Assembly: GCA_958496175.1 (NCBI GenBank)
Contig: OY292279.1
Coordinates: forward strand, 19,902,001 to 19,966,000
Origin: Sisyra terminalis
Lineage: Eukaryota; Arthropoda; Insecta; Neuroptera; Sisyridae
Reading direction: 5' to 3'
DNA length: 64,000 nucleotides
Numbering within the stretch: position 1 is the stretch's first letter; the number at the start of each line of letters is the position of its first letter. A model generated the notes under the pieces. That model did not search any database and was not told the origin of the DNA. It worked only from the letters and a program-made list of their open reading frames with translations. Positions 34,620-46,704 of this stretch are shown one piece after another. Both the position numbers and the translations under genes were made by a program.

Positions 34620-36555
34620 CCTTTCAAATGATGTAGATAATTAATTGGTATTAATGAACATTTTCTGGTGTTTTAAATTCAACAAATTAAAACCGGGGAT
34701 TTTATTTCTATTTGTTTCTTTAAAAACTGCAAAAATCTTTTAAATAACTAAATAAACGATGAATTGGAAAACCAAACAGAAACCGAGGGGGGGGAATCTT
34801 TTGCTTTAATGGATTTTTGTTTAAATATTTGATTTAAAAGTCCTGATAATTTTTTTTAGTCCAGGTCAGTTCATAGAATAATATAATTCATAAAATAGTT
34901 ATTTTAGTTTAAAACTTAATCGATAAAACAGCAAAGTTATTAAAAAAAACATCGAATAATGGTTTAATTCACTTCGTATAATTTATTTTCTCATCAAAGA
35001 CGGTAAAAATTAATAAACACAAAAAGTCATTAATATCAACACAACATCTAATCAACTTCCCGTTCAAATAAACGAGCGTACTCGAATCGAAAATAAATTG
35101 AGTATGGACTCCACTCGTGCAGATATACCTATCGATATTTCCCTTGGGAACACCTTTCAAATGATCTTATGTAACTAACATATCGCTTTTATCAGGTTTA
35201 TGAAAAAAGTTTTAAAAAAAAAACGTTAATGTAATTTAGGTATAAGTATGTTTTTTTCCACGATAAATTTTATTCAGTTGACATAAAATGTTTTTGTGAT
35301 ATAACGTTAGAAAAGAGAAAAGAATGATACGAGCTTTGACAATCTATTTGGCTTGGTGGTAAAGCTCGAAGCATTAGCATCAACATCATATTCGTCTAGC
35401 ACATGCTATGTGAAGCTTTGACTTACGATCTATTTCACCATTTTTTTTTTCACTTTCCCTTAAAGTTCTACTGTACCTTCGTTAGCAATTGTAACAGCTG
35501 TCTAACCCCAGAGTAGATAAGGGATAACTTGATTACTTCTATCAACTTGTGTATACGAAATACCTATTACCGATTTCAATCAAAATTAACTATTGTATAA
35601 AAAAAATATCAAAAAATAAGTCAATTCATCTAAATCAAACGTTTTCCTAGGGACCTAGAGTATCATTTTATCCAACTGCATTCCTTGTTTAAAAAGGCCA
35701 ACGAATTTCCTCTGAAAAAAAATACTGTTGAAAATGTGAATTTAATTTTTATGACGATTTTCCGTGGTTTTTTTGTGTTTTAAATTATGCGTTCCACGTG
35801 TGGAGTTGGTTTGTTCTCCATTTCCATGTAGGTACACGTATCAGTATTATATGGTGATAAAATAATTAAAAGCCCAACTGTTTCACATATTAAATATGAC
35901 ACTAGAACGCCAACGTCAGTGACAATAGCATAAACAGTTAATTATTTTGACAAAACAGGAATTTCCGGTGTCACGTGATGTTTGCTGTTTGCTTATAGCC
36001 GTGTGTTATAACATTAGCAATGTTGTTTCATTTCCGACCTGTTCTTCAAACGTGAAAATATTCGCCAATTAACATTAATTTCCCAATTCAGAGGCAGTAG
36101 AAGATTGAAGAAGGTATAAAGGGTTAATGGAAAGACATTGACGTGGTTGTAAAACAGAATTTGTAATGTACACGGAATTTGCAAGATATTTCCTGAAGTT
36201 ATTAACAAAACTATTTATCTTCGCGATATTTTGTGCTTTGATTTGTTTATAAAACTTATTATTCTCAATTTATAGTTAGAAAGGGTTTTGGGATTCTAGG
36301 ATTCTTAACGATTCAGGTAGTAAGGAAATAAGGGAACCAGACTTTGCTGGTCGCGATATTTGAACCAATTTGAACTCATTAACAGGTTCAGACATAAAAT
36401 TTTTAGATTGGGGTGGATTATTTTAAGTATTTCGTAGACAATTTATTTCAAACCAGAAAAAGTACCATAATCAATATTCATCTTATGTTTTCTTTTAAAT
36501 AATAATTTTTTAAACTGTCGTTGCAACAATTAAAAATTTTGAAATAGATTATAAT
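34620..36555. other. Spacer without recognisable gene
   Basis: Mostly A+T-rich and apparently single-copy. About 35.7-36.2 kb is slightly more balanced. The short minus frames at 34969-35160 and 36014-36208 have no domain. Confidence 0.45.
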
Positions 36556-36559
36556 TGAA

Positions 36560-36926
36560 AAAACAGATTTTCAAAACCTCGCTTCTATTGATAAAATACC
36601 CTAAAAAGGTTAAAATAAATCTATGAACTGAATCTTAGTACCAATAGCACCATTGATGTCAACGTAATATTAGCCAAATAATGAGAATCGCAAGCGATCT
36701 AGTTGTGCATCAAAAGAAGGGTGTAATTATGTTTACAATTTGGTAATATAAAACACCCCTCGCTTTGATATACAACAAGGTAGCTTACGATTCTCATTAA
36801 TTGGCTTATATCACCTTAATATCGATGTTGCAATTGTTACTAAGATTCAGTTCATCAATTTATTTTTTTACCTTTTTAGTGTATTTTATTAAAAGTAGTA
36901 AGATTTTTAGAATCATTTTTTTATTT
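36560..36926. repeat. Foldback element, about 365 bp, nearly one palindrome
   Basis: The left arm includes ATAAAATACCCTAAAAAGGTT, GAACTGAATCTTAGTACCAAT, AATGAGAATCG and CATCAAAAGAAGGGTGT. The right arm contains the inverse of each in mirrored order. The pairing extends to within about 30 bp of the centre. No internal gene. The target duplication is not determinable. Confidence 0.75.
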
Positions 36927-36929
36927 TCT

Positions 36930-37735
36930 TTATTTTCTCTTTTTTATCTTTCAATATAATTTTATTATCAGTTTTGTCAATCATTGTCTCAAATTTAAAC
37001 TAACTGATTGTTGTCATTTGTTTCAACTGTCATTTCAGTATCCTTCAATTGCCAATTTTTGCCATTTATCCGTAGTGTTGGGCTGGGAATATTTCACGGG
37101 CAGTTACTATAACTTAATATTTTCTACTGTTTGCGTCATAAGTCATACAAAACATGCTAACTTCAACAAGCACTTAAAAATGATTCACATTTACATGTGC
37201 TTTTAAAGGTAGGCAAGTATTTAATTAAAGAAGAAATACTTGGTGGTTGTTAAATTTTAGGCAGATTCATGCGTTGTCATCGAGAGTAAGCAGATGTGCC
37301 AAAATTCAGCACGATAATGTGTTGGGAAATAGATGCAAATAAGATTATAAGTTCCGTACCATACAAACTAATAATGAAGTGAGGTAATAGAAGAAAAGTA
37401 ATAAAAACCTATAGAATATATTAGTTTAGCCTGCTTCACGGTGTCAAATATTAGTAATAGGCTATGAAAAATGGCAATGTTGTACTGTAACAATGTAAAT
37501 AAAAAAATATATGGATTGTACGGATTGAAAAACGTGGTGTAAATAAAATAAATACTTTTCAACAAACATTCAAAAGAATTCTTACTCAATTAATGGAGAA
37601 TAACACAACCATAAACCAAATTAAAAATCCAAACTTTTAAATGAGAACATACTTATAGTAGGTGCGGGTAATAAAGCCTAGCTATGGGAGATTTGAAATG
37701 AAATAACAATCAGTTTATACATGAAAAAAATGACA
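36930..37735. other. Spacer without recognisable gene
   Basis: Short frames at 37018-37206 and 37368-37589 are unrecognised. No repeat seen. Confidence 0.45.
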
Positions 37736-37739
37736 ATCA

Positions 37740-38590
37740 TAATATCGTAATCCAGGACCAGACTTTCATAACCTTTTCCATGCAACATTTTATTTAAAAT
37801 TTCCTTTATACATTGGAAGTTTTACGTTATAGCATCGTAATTATAACAATTGTTTTCTGTAAAAAACGACATTTCAGAAATAACAATTTTATATTGTTAT
37901 CTTCTGTGAGTGTAAGTGAATATACGTATATATAATATACAAATAAAATAGACAGAATTACTACTACCATCTCTACTCTCTAACTTCTCAGCGAATACAC
38001 GCGTACAAGTGATTCTATTTAAGTATTATGAACTTATATATGAACTATTTCTATAAACGGGTTCAAGCCAGATGAAGAGTCTACAAATTCATCATTAATA
38101 ACCAGAACTAATGAATCAAGAAGAAATTATCGCTTAACGTTATAAAGAATTAATGATTTTATTTATTTTTTTTCATTATTGAAAATATTCTCAACTCACT
38201 GTCTCAAAAAAATAACTTTCAGTAATTAACTGAAATGTTTTTCGTTTTTCTAAATCTCCTGGTTCGGATTATTGCATACATTAAAAAAATACCTTTATAA
38301 ACCTGGAATCAAATATTGGGGCAAATAAATAATTGAATGATAATATTTAATTTTAATATAATAAAAAATATTTTCTTATTTCCATTTCGAAAAGTTTATG
38401 AAAGTAAATAGGACTGTTTGCTGTTTCAAGTAAAAATCTTTGTCAAATGAAATTTACGATGCAAAATTGTAAAAAAAAAGTATAAAATGTTAGTTCAGCT
38501 CGTGCACTCTAATATAATATAGCAGTTTTTACGATGTTGTTATTGTAATTTTTGATGTATTTTTTCGTGTATCAATAGCCATCAATATAT
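37740..38590. repeat. Unclassified ~850-bp dispersed repeat, copy 1
   Basis: In order it carries AGGACCAGAC, TAACAATTGTTTTCTGTAAAAA, ATTTCAGAAAT, TCTCTACTCTCTAACTTCTCA, TGAACTATTTCTA, AATAACCAGAAC, TTTATGAAAGTAAATAGGACT, GTCAAATGAAATTTACGATG and TTTACGAT-TT-TTATTGTA. The same series occurs at 45850-46700. No terminal repeat or coding frame was recognised, so the class is open. Confidence 0.8.
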
Positions 38591-40340
38591 TATAGCGGCA
38601 TCAAAGAAACAATCAAAAACCTATTAACTACCTCCACTTTAATTTGCATGAGCTTTTCAAGCTCACAAAACTTTATGAACTTAGTTTTATTTGTTTTGTC
38701 CAACCAATAAACTTGTTGACTCCATGCAATAAATAGTGGAAAATCACCACAACTTTAGGGACACAAATGGTTGCGTAACCTATTATTATATCACCAATTT
38801 TAATATGGCATACAACATAATTGAAATTAATGCAATATTAAATCACCAAACTTTGTCAACAAAGACAATGTATAGTTCGGTCTGATGTTGTTTAGTTATT
38901 GAATTTGAAATTGATTGTTCCCGATGAAATATTTTACGTAGAATGGAATTTGCAATTAGAAAATTTTGATTTAATCAAAATATTCTTTTACGTGTAATAT
39001 AATGATTCATAAAGCTTTGGTTTTGACTGTATTGTACTTTTGAGGTTTGCGATGAAATGATTTTAAAAAGTCAGCCACTTTTCATCTGATAAAACAGAAA
39101 CATAAATTGGCACTCGAGGACCGGAAACTGATCAATTTCCACAAAGCACAAATTCAAATGTAATATTGAATGTTGCACAAATCGAAGAGTCGAGCCATAA
39201 AGTCCATTAAAAAGTTCTGTATAGGACGTGAAGCTGACCTCCACAAAGAGATTTATTCGGTGATATTTCCTGCACAACCGCTGATAGGTTAATGGAATGT
39301 TTCGATTTATGAATGATATATGCGAATCGAGTACACACTATCGAATTTCATGAAACCATTAAACAAAATTGAATTTTTTAAAAAACGTCCGATAGAATAT
39401 TAACGACAGAATGCATCTTACACGTACTATCTATACTTGGTTTCGATGGAAATAGCGAAAAATTAAAAAGCACGTAATGCAAATGCAAAGCCACCGTTCC
39501 AGATCGATTATTAAAATATTTTTATAATAATTCAGAGATATGGTTTAAGTTTTTACAATTTGTATTCCGTTGGCAGTTTAAAATTCCAGCTGTTTTACGT
39601 TTCGTGATCGTTTCACCTCGAATAAATTGTGGCTGTAGATAAAGTAGGTAGTATCGTATAGAACATGAGGGAGCGGAAAATGCAAAGTGCTACAAGTTGA
39701 ACTTTTCTTCTGCCACATTGCATCATTTTTCTCTCTATCTTAAATTTTATTTTGTCTAGAAACAAACAGGGAAAGCGAGCGAGTACATTAAATAAAATCT
39801 GCAAAGTATCAATGTAGACGAGAAAATGATTCACATGAACATTTTCCAGCTAGACCGGCTGGAGTGGCTGCTCACCTTATTAATTTTCAAAGTAGGTTGG
39901 TAGTAATTTCATTTATAAATTGCTTTTTCTGGGTATTTCACGTCGTTTTGCTAATTACATTTTTTCCTTGTTGAAATTTAAAAGCCGCTTTTTATATGAC
40001 TAATTTTCCTGTAGTAGTACTCTTAGAAATATGAAGCACGCAATTAAGTATACGGGAACAAATAAGCTTATTATAAAGTAAAACTAAAATATAAAAGCGC
40101 TTACAAATTAGTTACAAGTAATGCAGGGTTTAAGAGATCAACATATGAAATTGCTGGACAGATTTCTTAGTGAAGTGAAACTTTCAAAAATGTGAACTTC
40201 TAGATAAAGAGGCGAATGTAAAATTTCGAGAGTAGGATAATTGTAGGATTTAGTTGTGATAATATTGATACCAAATTAAAAATTATTTTACATTTTTCAC
40301 ACACATTTTTTAAATACTTCCAGAATCCGAGTTGCGTTTT
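38591..40340. other. Spacer without recognisable gene; less A+T-rich at 39.0-39.9 kb
   Basis: Two minus-strand frames (39071-39277, 39613-39834) lie in this more balanced stretch but lack recognisable domains. It may be ancestral single-copy DNA. Confidence 0.4.
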
Positions 40341-40344
40341 CATG

Positions 40345-40587
40345 GATATGAAAGACCTATGATAACTAAAGTATGAAATAAATAATTTAGTTTCGATTTA
40401 ATCATTAGCATGTGGGTAATTAGGTCAAGTGGAAGAACCAAGTAGAAAACATCGAGAGGGCATTCCCACCAATAGCCAATCACAGCTGGGTGATCAGTGG
40501 AAGAACCAAGCAGAAAACAAAAGGAAAAAGTTCCCACTTACAGCCAATCACAGCTTGCTAATCGAAAATTACTCGTAATTACGTAAC
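40345..40587. repeat. Spacer of the composite hAT-like element, copy 2
   Basis: It shares GATAACTAAAGTATGAAATAA, the duplicated AAGCAGAAAAC...CCAATCACAGCT unit and ATCGAAAATTACTCGT with 11345-11699, and abuts the MITE in the same way. It lacks the TATAATGATA expansion present there. Confidence 0.8.
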
Positions 40588-41213
40588 AAGTGTCCAACCA
40601 AAACTATTTTTTACGGTCGAAACCGAAACTGAAACTTCGATATAAGGTCATGTTTTCATAGAAAAAAAAGTCAATCATAATTATTCAGTCTTTACTTTTC
40701 AATCCTATAAATATTTACTGACCATTTACTCCCCAATATTCGAGCTAATCATAACCATAACATATTATTATCATTTTTTATTTCAAATAAATTATTTATG
40801 CAGAATTAAGGGGTTGATTTGAAAAAAATGTATCTAATATTTATTTTTATAACAGTAACGAATTATTTAAAATAACAAAAAAAAGTTACAAAACAAAATT
40901 ACTTTTTATCTAATATATTTAGGTACACACAATAGAAAGTACTCTTTCTTCTATCTTAAGAAAAAATATTTTCTTTTAAACTTTGATCAGGTTTCATTCG
41001 AACTGAAAAATATCATTACTGATAATATAAAACAAAATTTTAATGAACTGATAGTTGTCAGTATTCGTAATTGAAAAATCAAATAATAAGTGAAAAGCAA
41101 TAATTTTTTAAAAATTTTTATCTCACGAATTTATTTTCGGTTTCGGTCGTAGTTTCGGCTTGACGATTGCCGAAACCGAAACTAAGCCGAAACGAGAGTT
41201 CGGTCGAACACTA
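40588..41213. mobile_element. hAT-like MITE, 626 bp, 8-bp target duplication
   Basis: It begins AAGTGTCCAACCAAAACT and ends GAGTTCGGTCGAACACTA. The flanking octamers TACGTAAC (40580-40587) and TACGTAAT (41214-41221) agree at seven of eight positions. The interior matches the other copies, including AAGGGGTTGATTTGAAAAAA. There is no transposase. Confidence 0.78.
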
Positions 41214-41221
41214 TACGTAAT

Positions 41222-41680
41222 ATATCGTCAATTACTGTTTTGGATTTAGTAATTGTAGTAGTGTCCAGAAACTCAATCAAATAAATGATTGTTAAAATTA
41301 ATGCCATTGGAATTTTATCTTGTTAAGAATTTGCGATACCTCTGGTATGTATTTTATTTAATTTTCGTCGATGAATTTTTTGCGGTCTTTTTTGTCTTAC
41401 AGTCTTATTTCCTTTTTTCGATAATCACGATTATATTCTGTAATCGTTTCCACCATACATAAAAAATGTTTTTATTAAACCAATAAATTGTTTAGGTGCA
41501 CAATGCACATTTCACTACGGTCGCTAGTAGGACTATTCCCAAGTAACAGAATACGCAGGTGCGCCCATACCTAAGAAACATTGTAATATTTTCTATTTCA
41601 TTCTCTTGTTCGTTAAACCTTATATATTTATATGTTTATCTCTTTTAACTGTCGTTTTTTCGTTACATGAAACTTCAAGT
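41222..41680. other. Spacer without recognisable gene
   Basis: Nothing recognised; A+T-rich with a few CG words near 41.5 kb. Confidence 0.45.
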
Positions 41681-41689
41681 CACAACGAT

Positions 41690-42020
41690 GCTAAAGAAGT
41701 TTTCCCTTGAATAAGTCAGTTTCAACGTCAGAAATCCTTATGATTTGTATTTCGAAGACCTACGTTAAATTTCATCAAAATAGGTTGAATAGTTCTAAAG
41801 AAATCTTGACAACCAACTTTGAAAACAGTTTCGAGAAAAACGCAACAATAGATGAGCAGTTGCACCGATATACCTGCGGCACGCTTAGCTTCTAAAGGCT
41901 GTAATTCCGAAACTATTATTCGGATCAACTAAAAAATTTAGTGCAATTTTCTAAAGATGCTATAAAAATTAATAAGATAATAAAAAACGATTTTATAAGC
42001 CATGAAACACATGGAACCCC
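41690..42020. mobile_element. TTAA element, copy with ...GGAACCCC end
   Basis: It ends CATGGAACCCC followed by TTAA (42021-42024). Shared internal words are ATTTCATCAAAATAGG, ATCTTGACAACCAACTTT and GCAGTTGCACCGATATACCTGCG. The left end is undefined. The overlapping short frames at 41707-41928 are part of this repeat. Confidence 0.6.
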
Positions 42021-42029
42021 TTAAATTAC

Positions 42030-43490
42030 TCTATCCCAAAGCCGCTATATGGAACTTAATTCAAAAAATATTTCCTATTTTTTTTTTGTGTTAATAAGTC
42101 ACAAAATGTCTATAGTACCAATTTGATGCAAAGTTATAAACAAATAAATGGCAATTTAATTACTAAAGGGTCTAAAACGATACTCTCTCCCAAATATATT
42201 TGAACATTTCCGAAAAAAAAAATTCATAAGTTATCTACAAATTTGTCAGGTAATTTAAAAAAAAAATTAATCGGGCATTTAAGCAAAAAATAGTACAAAT
42301 ATTAAAATTTTCATATCGTTGAAATTAAAAACAAATTTTTACATGAACAATAAATGTGCAATTTGTATTTTTGAATATTTATCAATATTTTCCATGTTTG
42401 CATTTGTGTTTGCGTTTCAGTCGAATAAACATAATTTTATACACGTATGTAAGTCGGGGTTGAATAGCATCGTAATTGGGTACCTAGTTATGTGCGGCAT
42501 TTACTTTTTCCGCTGCTTTATATTGGAATTTGAGAAAAAAAAATGGGAAAAGCTGAGGAAAATTGGTGTTCCACATTAATATGCTTCTGGCAAATAGATT
42601 TAGAGAGCATTTTCGTGTTTTGAAGTTATGTACGTAAGAATAAATACACATTTTTTTTCGAGTGTCACATAGCCATTAATCAAATCAGACGTACTAAAAC
42701 CCCAATCCCTCATCATTTATTCAAATATCTCTCTTTGTTTTAATGGATTTTAAAATGCTGCGCCAACGTGCATGGAATTTTTTCGTTAATATCATATACA
42801 TAATTTTTTACATAAAATGCTCCACCAAATTGCATGATATATGTTCGTTTTTAATGCATAAATAAATCCAATGGATGACATAAATATTAATGTATTTTAT
42901 TAATAAAACTATATGCAAAAAAATATACATAAAATATTATAATGATATGATACTTTTTATTTTAAACCAAAAAAAAATAATAAATACACTATTTATGTAA
43001 AATTACAATTAGTTCAACACAATAATTTTACTATCATAAAAAAAAACATAGCTACCCTAATTTGATCAACTTTATAATTTTTTTTATTTATTCTCGAGTG
43101 AATCTACAAAAATCTCTTTCGTATAATATTTTTGAAGCAATTGTATAGTTGTAGATTCAAAATAACGAAAAAAAAAGTTTATAAAACAAGTTAAACTAAA
43201 TTTTGTCACCAATTTGCAACGTAACGTTCTTTTTAGGAGCTCAGAAAAGGTTGTATGTTCAGAAGATGACATAGGCACTACAGAAAGGGTTGATAATTGA
43301 GAATATTAATTACCAAGATTCTACTCTATAATGTCTCTCTGTGGCGCTGTTTTATACTCCATACGATTTAAACTAATTACAAATAACAACATTTGACAAC
43401 CAAGTTTTAGTCAAGTTTTTACCTACTTTTATAATACGTAGGTCATCTTTTCTCTTTTGATAACCCACTGATTGAAAAAATAACAAAAAT
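42030..43490. other. Spacer without recognisable gene
   Basis: An 86-codon plus frame (42319-42579) encodes hydrophobic stretches but has no family signature and reflects T-rich codons. No repeat boundary was found. Confidence 0.45.
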
Positions 43491-43498
43491 CTCATACT

Positions 43499-44572
43499 GT
43501 ACAATAGGGTGGGTTAAAAATCATTATTCAATTCAATAGAAAAAAATTCATATCTTGCTTATAACTTTACCATTTTGCAAAACTGTAATCATTATTTTGT
43601 AGAAAATTAAACGCTCTACAAAAAAGGTTTCTTATATTTTTATCATCAATCTCACCATTTAGAAGATATTGATGATTGAGATTTGGTTATTTAAAGAAAA
43701 ATTCGTGTTGTTTATGAATTTTTAACACGCGAACCAATATGAATTATGAGATGTACAATATAGTGATCACATTTTAATGATTATCAAACGTAACAGTTTT
43801 TGATAAATGATTCGAAAATTTTCATTTTAATGTATGAAATAAAGAAAAATGTTGCATTATTTATCGCTAACAGTTAATTATTCATTAATTCCCGAAAAAA
43901 ATAACGTTTTCTGATGAAAAATTAACTGTCAGCGATAAACAATGCACTAATGCAATTTTTTTCTGTTTTAATATAGCCAAACATACTTTCGTCTGAAAAT
44001 ATAACTTGATATATCAGTCGAAGCATTGTTTTGCTTGTTAAAACTTAAACCAACTTAAACTTTCAAAAGTCATGATTTCAATTGAAATTTTTTGAAATAC
44101 TTATCAAAAACTACTAACATTGGTAATCATTAATATTTGATGACATATCCCTTAAACGTTTAAATTTATCGACTTAACATATATGGGAATTTTTTGTTCG
44201 GCATTAAATTGCCTACAAAACAATATATTGCACATTTCATAATTCATATAACTTCGCAAATTACCAAATTCATAAGCAAAAAACAATTTTTTCTTAAAAT
44301 ATTCAAACTTCAATCGTTCATATCTTCTAAAAGGTGAGATTAGCGGTTTAAATATAAGAAACCTTTTTTGTAGAGAACGATAAACTTATGAGCAAAATAT
44401 GATTTTTATCCTTTGAACTAAATAAAACACTTATATAAAACTATAATGCGGAGGACCTTCACATTATAATTAAGAGCTCAACTTTGGTAAGAATTTTCTC
44501 GAGGTGTTTACAAACCGATTTTCCTGAGTAACTAAGAAAAAAAGTCGATTTTTTTGATCCTCCCTATTGTAC
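43499..44572. mobile_element. Non-autonomous DNA element, about 1.07 kb, TACAATAGGG ends
   Basis: The ends GTACAATAGGGTGGG and TCCTCCCTATTGTAC are inverted. CATACT precedes and CATACA follows, a possible 5-6-bp target duplication. Further symmetry occurs inward: CTACAAAAAAGGTTTCTTATA versus TATAAGAAACCTTTTTTGTAG, and a central ATTTATCGCTAACAGTTAAT versus ATTAACTGTCAGCGATAAA. The whole element therefore folds into nested hairpins. The superfamily is not assigned. Confidence 0.7.
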
Positions 44573-44579
44573 CATACAT

Positions 44580-45285
44580 CGTAGCAACAAAAGTAATCCT
44601 TTCATGAGATCCGAGAAAATGTCATTGCAAAAAAAATACACCCATTTTTATAATCGGTCTTAACCAGTGATCATTTGATGGGTTTCCAATGGTTCCAATA
44701 ACGTACCGGAAAAACGTTGCAGAAAATATATTTAAAATATTAATATTTTCAAAATAAAGGACGTAAATCCATTAACGATCTACAAAAACGGTAATCTTTC
44801 AATATCCGTGTCGCTTTCTGAAACTAAAAACCAAATATTTTCGTAAATTATCGATATTTGTTAATATTAACAAAAACAATATGTCTCATTATTGCTCTAA
44901 TTGGTGGCACTTTGTTATTTCAAAACGTCAAACGTAATTTATATAAAATAAATTCAATTTCAATTAATCTTTGTGAAACATTGACGATTAATAATTGATT
45001 ACATCCTATGTAATTTCGCATCGATTGTTCAAACGTTTTTAAACTAATTCGTAATAATACAATGAAAGCATCCCTTTTATGTTGAAATAGGATTATTTAT
45101 TGTACAACTACGATAATATATGAAGAAATAATTTACGGATTTTATGAATTAATTAAGTATTATGAATTAATTAACATAATATACATTAAAATTTCGTATT
45201 ATTTAAATTTCTGTTTACATTTATGGTGGTTGATGTCCTCATCAACAAACTCAATTTTATCTAAGTAGTGAAAAGGTCTAGGGCT
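44580..45285. other. Spacer without recognisable gene
   Basis: A+T-rich; nothing recognised. Confidence 0.5.
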
Positions 45286-45292
45286 TTAAGCA

Positions 45293-45716
45293 TGGTGGGT
45301 CGGTCCGGAATGATATTTTTAATAATACTTAAGAGATGTGTACATATTAATCAGATACTAAGATCCTAGAAGTTTCAGATCTCTACGTCAATTAGTGTTT
45401 GATTAGGGCCGTTTTTTCGATACCATTTACAATTTTTTTCTTAAGAAACATTTTAATGAATAGAAAACTGTCTTCGGTATAAAAAGGAATATTAAGAATA
45501 TGAAATAAAAAAATAATTCAGGTTTTACATTGTACAAAACGCGTTTTTCTCGAAACTACTACTACCGAAATTGCCATCACTAACTTGCAGAGTTTTAGAC
45601 TAATCCTAATCATATTTAGTTTTTAGCAAACCAATGAATTCTGTTCATTTTTTATCAGCATGATCTACCTGCGACTGATTTTTTTTTAAGTTCGCAATGT
45701 TTACAACCCATCCCAT
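45293..45716. repeat. Possible DNA element with GGTGGGT-like ends
   Basis: ATGGTGGGTCGG at the left and an imperfect inverse CAACCCATCCCAT at the right enclose a segment with CGTTTTTCTCGAAACTACT. The ends match only partially, so this is tentative. Confidence 0.3.
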
Positions 45717-45849
45717 TCAACTTAAATCCGTACAATATTTATTTCCTTTAATTTTTAAAGATATGCATGAAATTTGATCTAAGTGGAAGACTTACCATGG
45801 ATGGAATATTATATTTCATTCTTTTCTTCACGGAAAAATAATAAAAATA

Positions 45850-46700
45850 AAATTTACGATTGAAACATCGAAATCTAGGACCAAACTTTAGTTATCTTAT
45901 TTTTTACAATATTTTATTAAAAATTTTCTGTTTCATTTTGAATTTTTACGATATATCGTCGTAATTTTAACAATTGTTTTCTATAAAAAGTAGCATTTCA
46001 GAAATCACAATATTATATTGTTGTGCAAGTGAAAATACATATAAAACATAAACAAATAAAAGTGACAGAACTAGTATTTCCATCCCTACTCTCTAACTTC
46101 TCAACAATTACATGTATAAGAGTGAATCTATTTGAGTATGTATGAGCTTATACATGAACTATTTCTAAAAGCGTATTGAAGACAGTTGAAGAGCCAACTA
46201 GTCCTTCGTTAATAACCAGAACAAATGGGTCAAGAAAAGAATCTTAAATACATATCCTTAAATAATTAACTAATGATAATTTTTATTTTTTTCTAGCATA
46301 AACACCAGGTTTGGATTATTAATCATTACAATCGTGATATAAAATATTTTGATGAAAAGGTAAATGATTTTTGATAATTGATTTGTCTCATTATTTGTAG
46401 CTCATATTATTATTAGATTTTGTACAATTCAGAAAAAAAAATAATGTCTAATAAGTGAAACTCTTCTTAAATAACTAACCTTGCCTGGCTAATGTAAATA
46501 TTTCTTCTTTGAACATCATAAAATTTATGAAAGTGAATAGGACTTTAATGTTTCAAGTAGCAATATTTGTCAAATGAAATTTACGATGCAACATTGTAAA
46601 AAGTATTAAGCATTAGTTCAAGTCCAGCACTGTAATATACAACAACTGATTTTACGATATTATTATTGTAGTTTTTGATATAGTTTTTTCCCGTATTCAT
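45850..46700. repeat. Unclassified ~850-bp dispersed repeat, copy 2
   Basis: Same order of conserved words as 37740-38590, in the same orientation, including CCCTACTCTCTAACTTCTCAAC and GTCAAATGAAATTTACGATG. Indels occur in the middle, near 46.3-46.5 kb. Confidence 0.8.
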
Positions 46701-46704
46701 TGCA

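Noticed and set aside
42319..42579. 86-codon frame with hydrophobic stretches, reminiscent of a membrane protein
   Set aside because: Hydrophobicity follows from T-rich codons. There is no family motif, splice context or conservation evidence.
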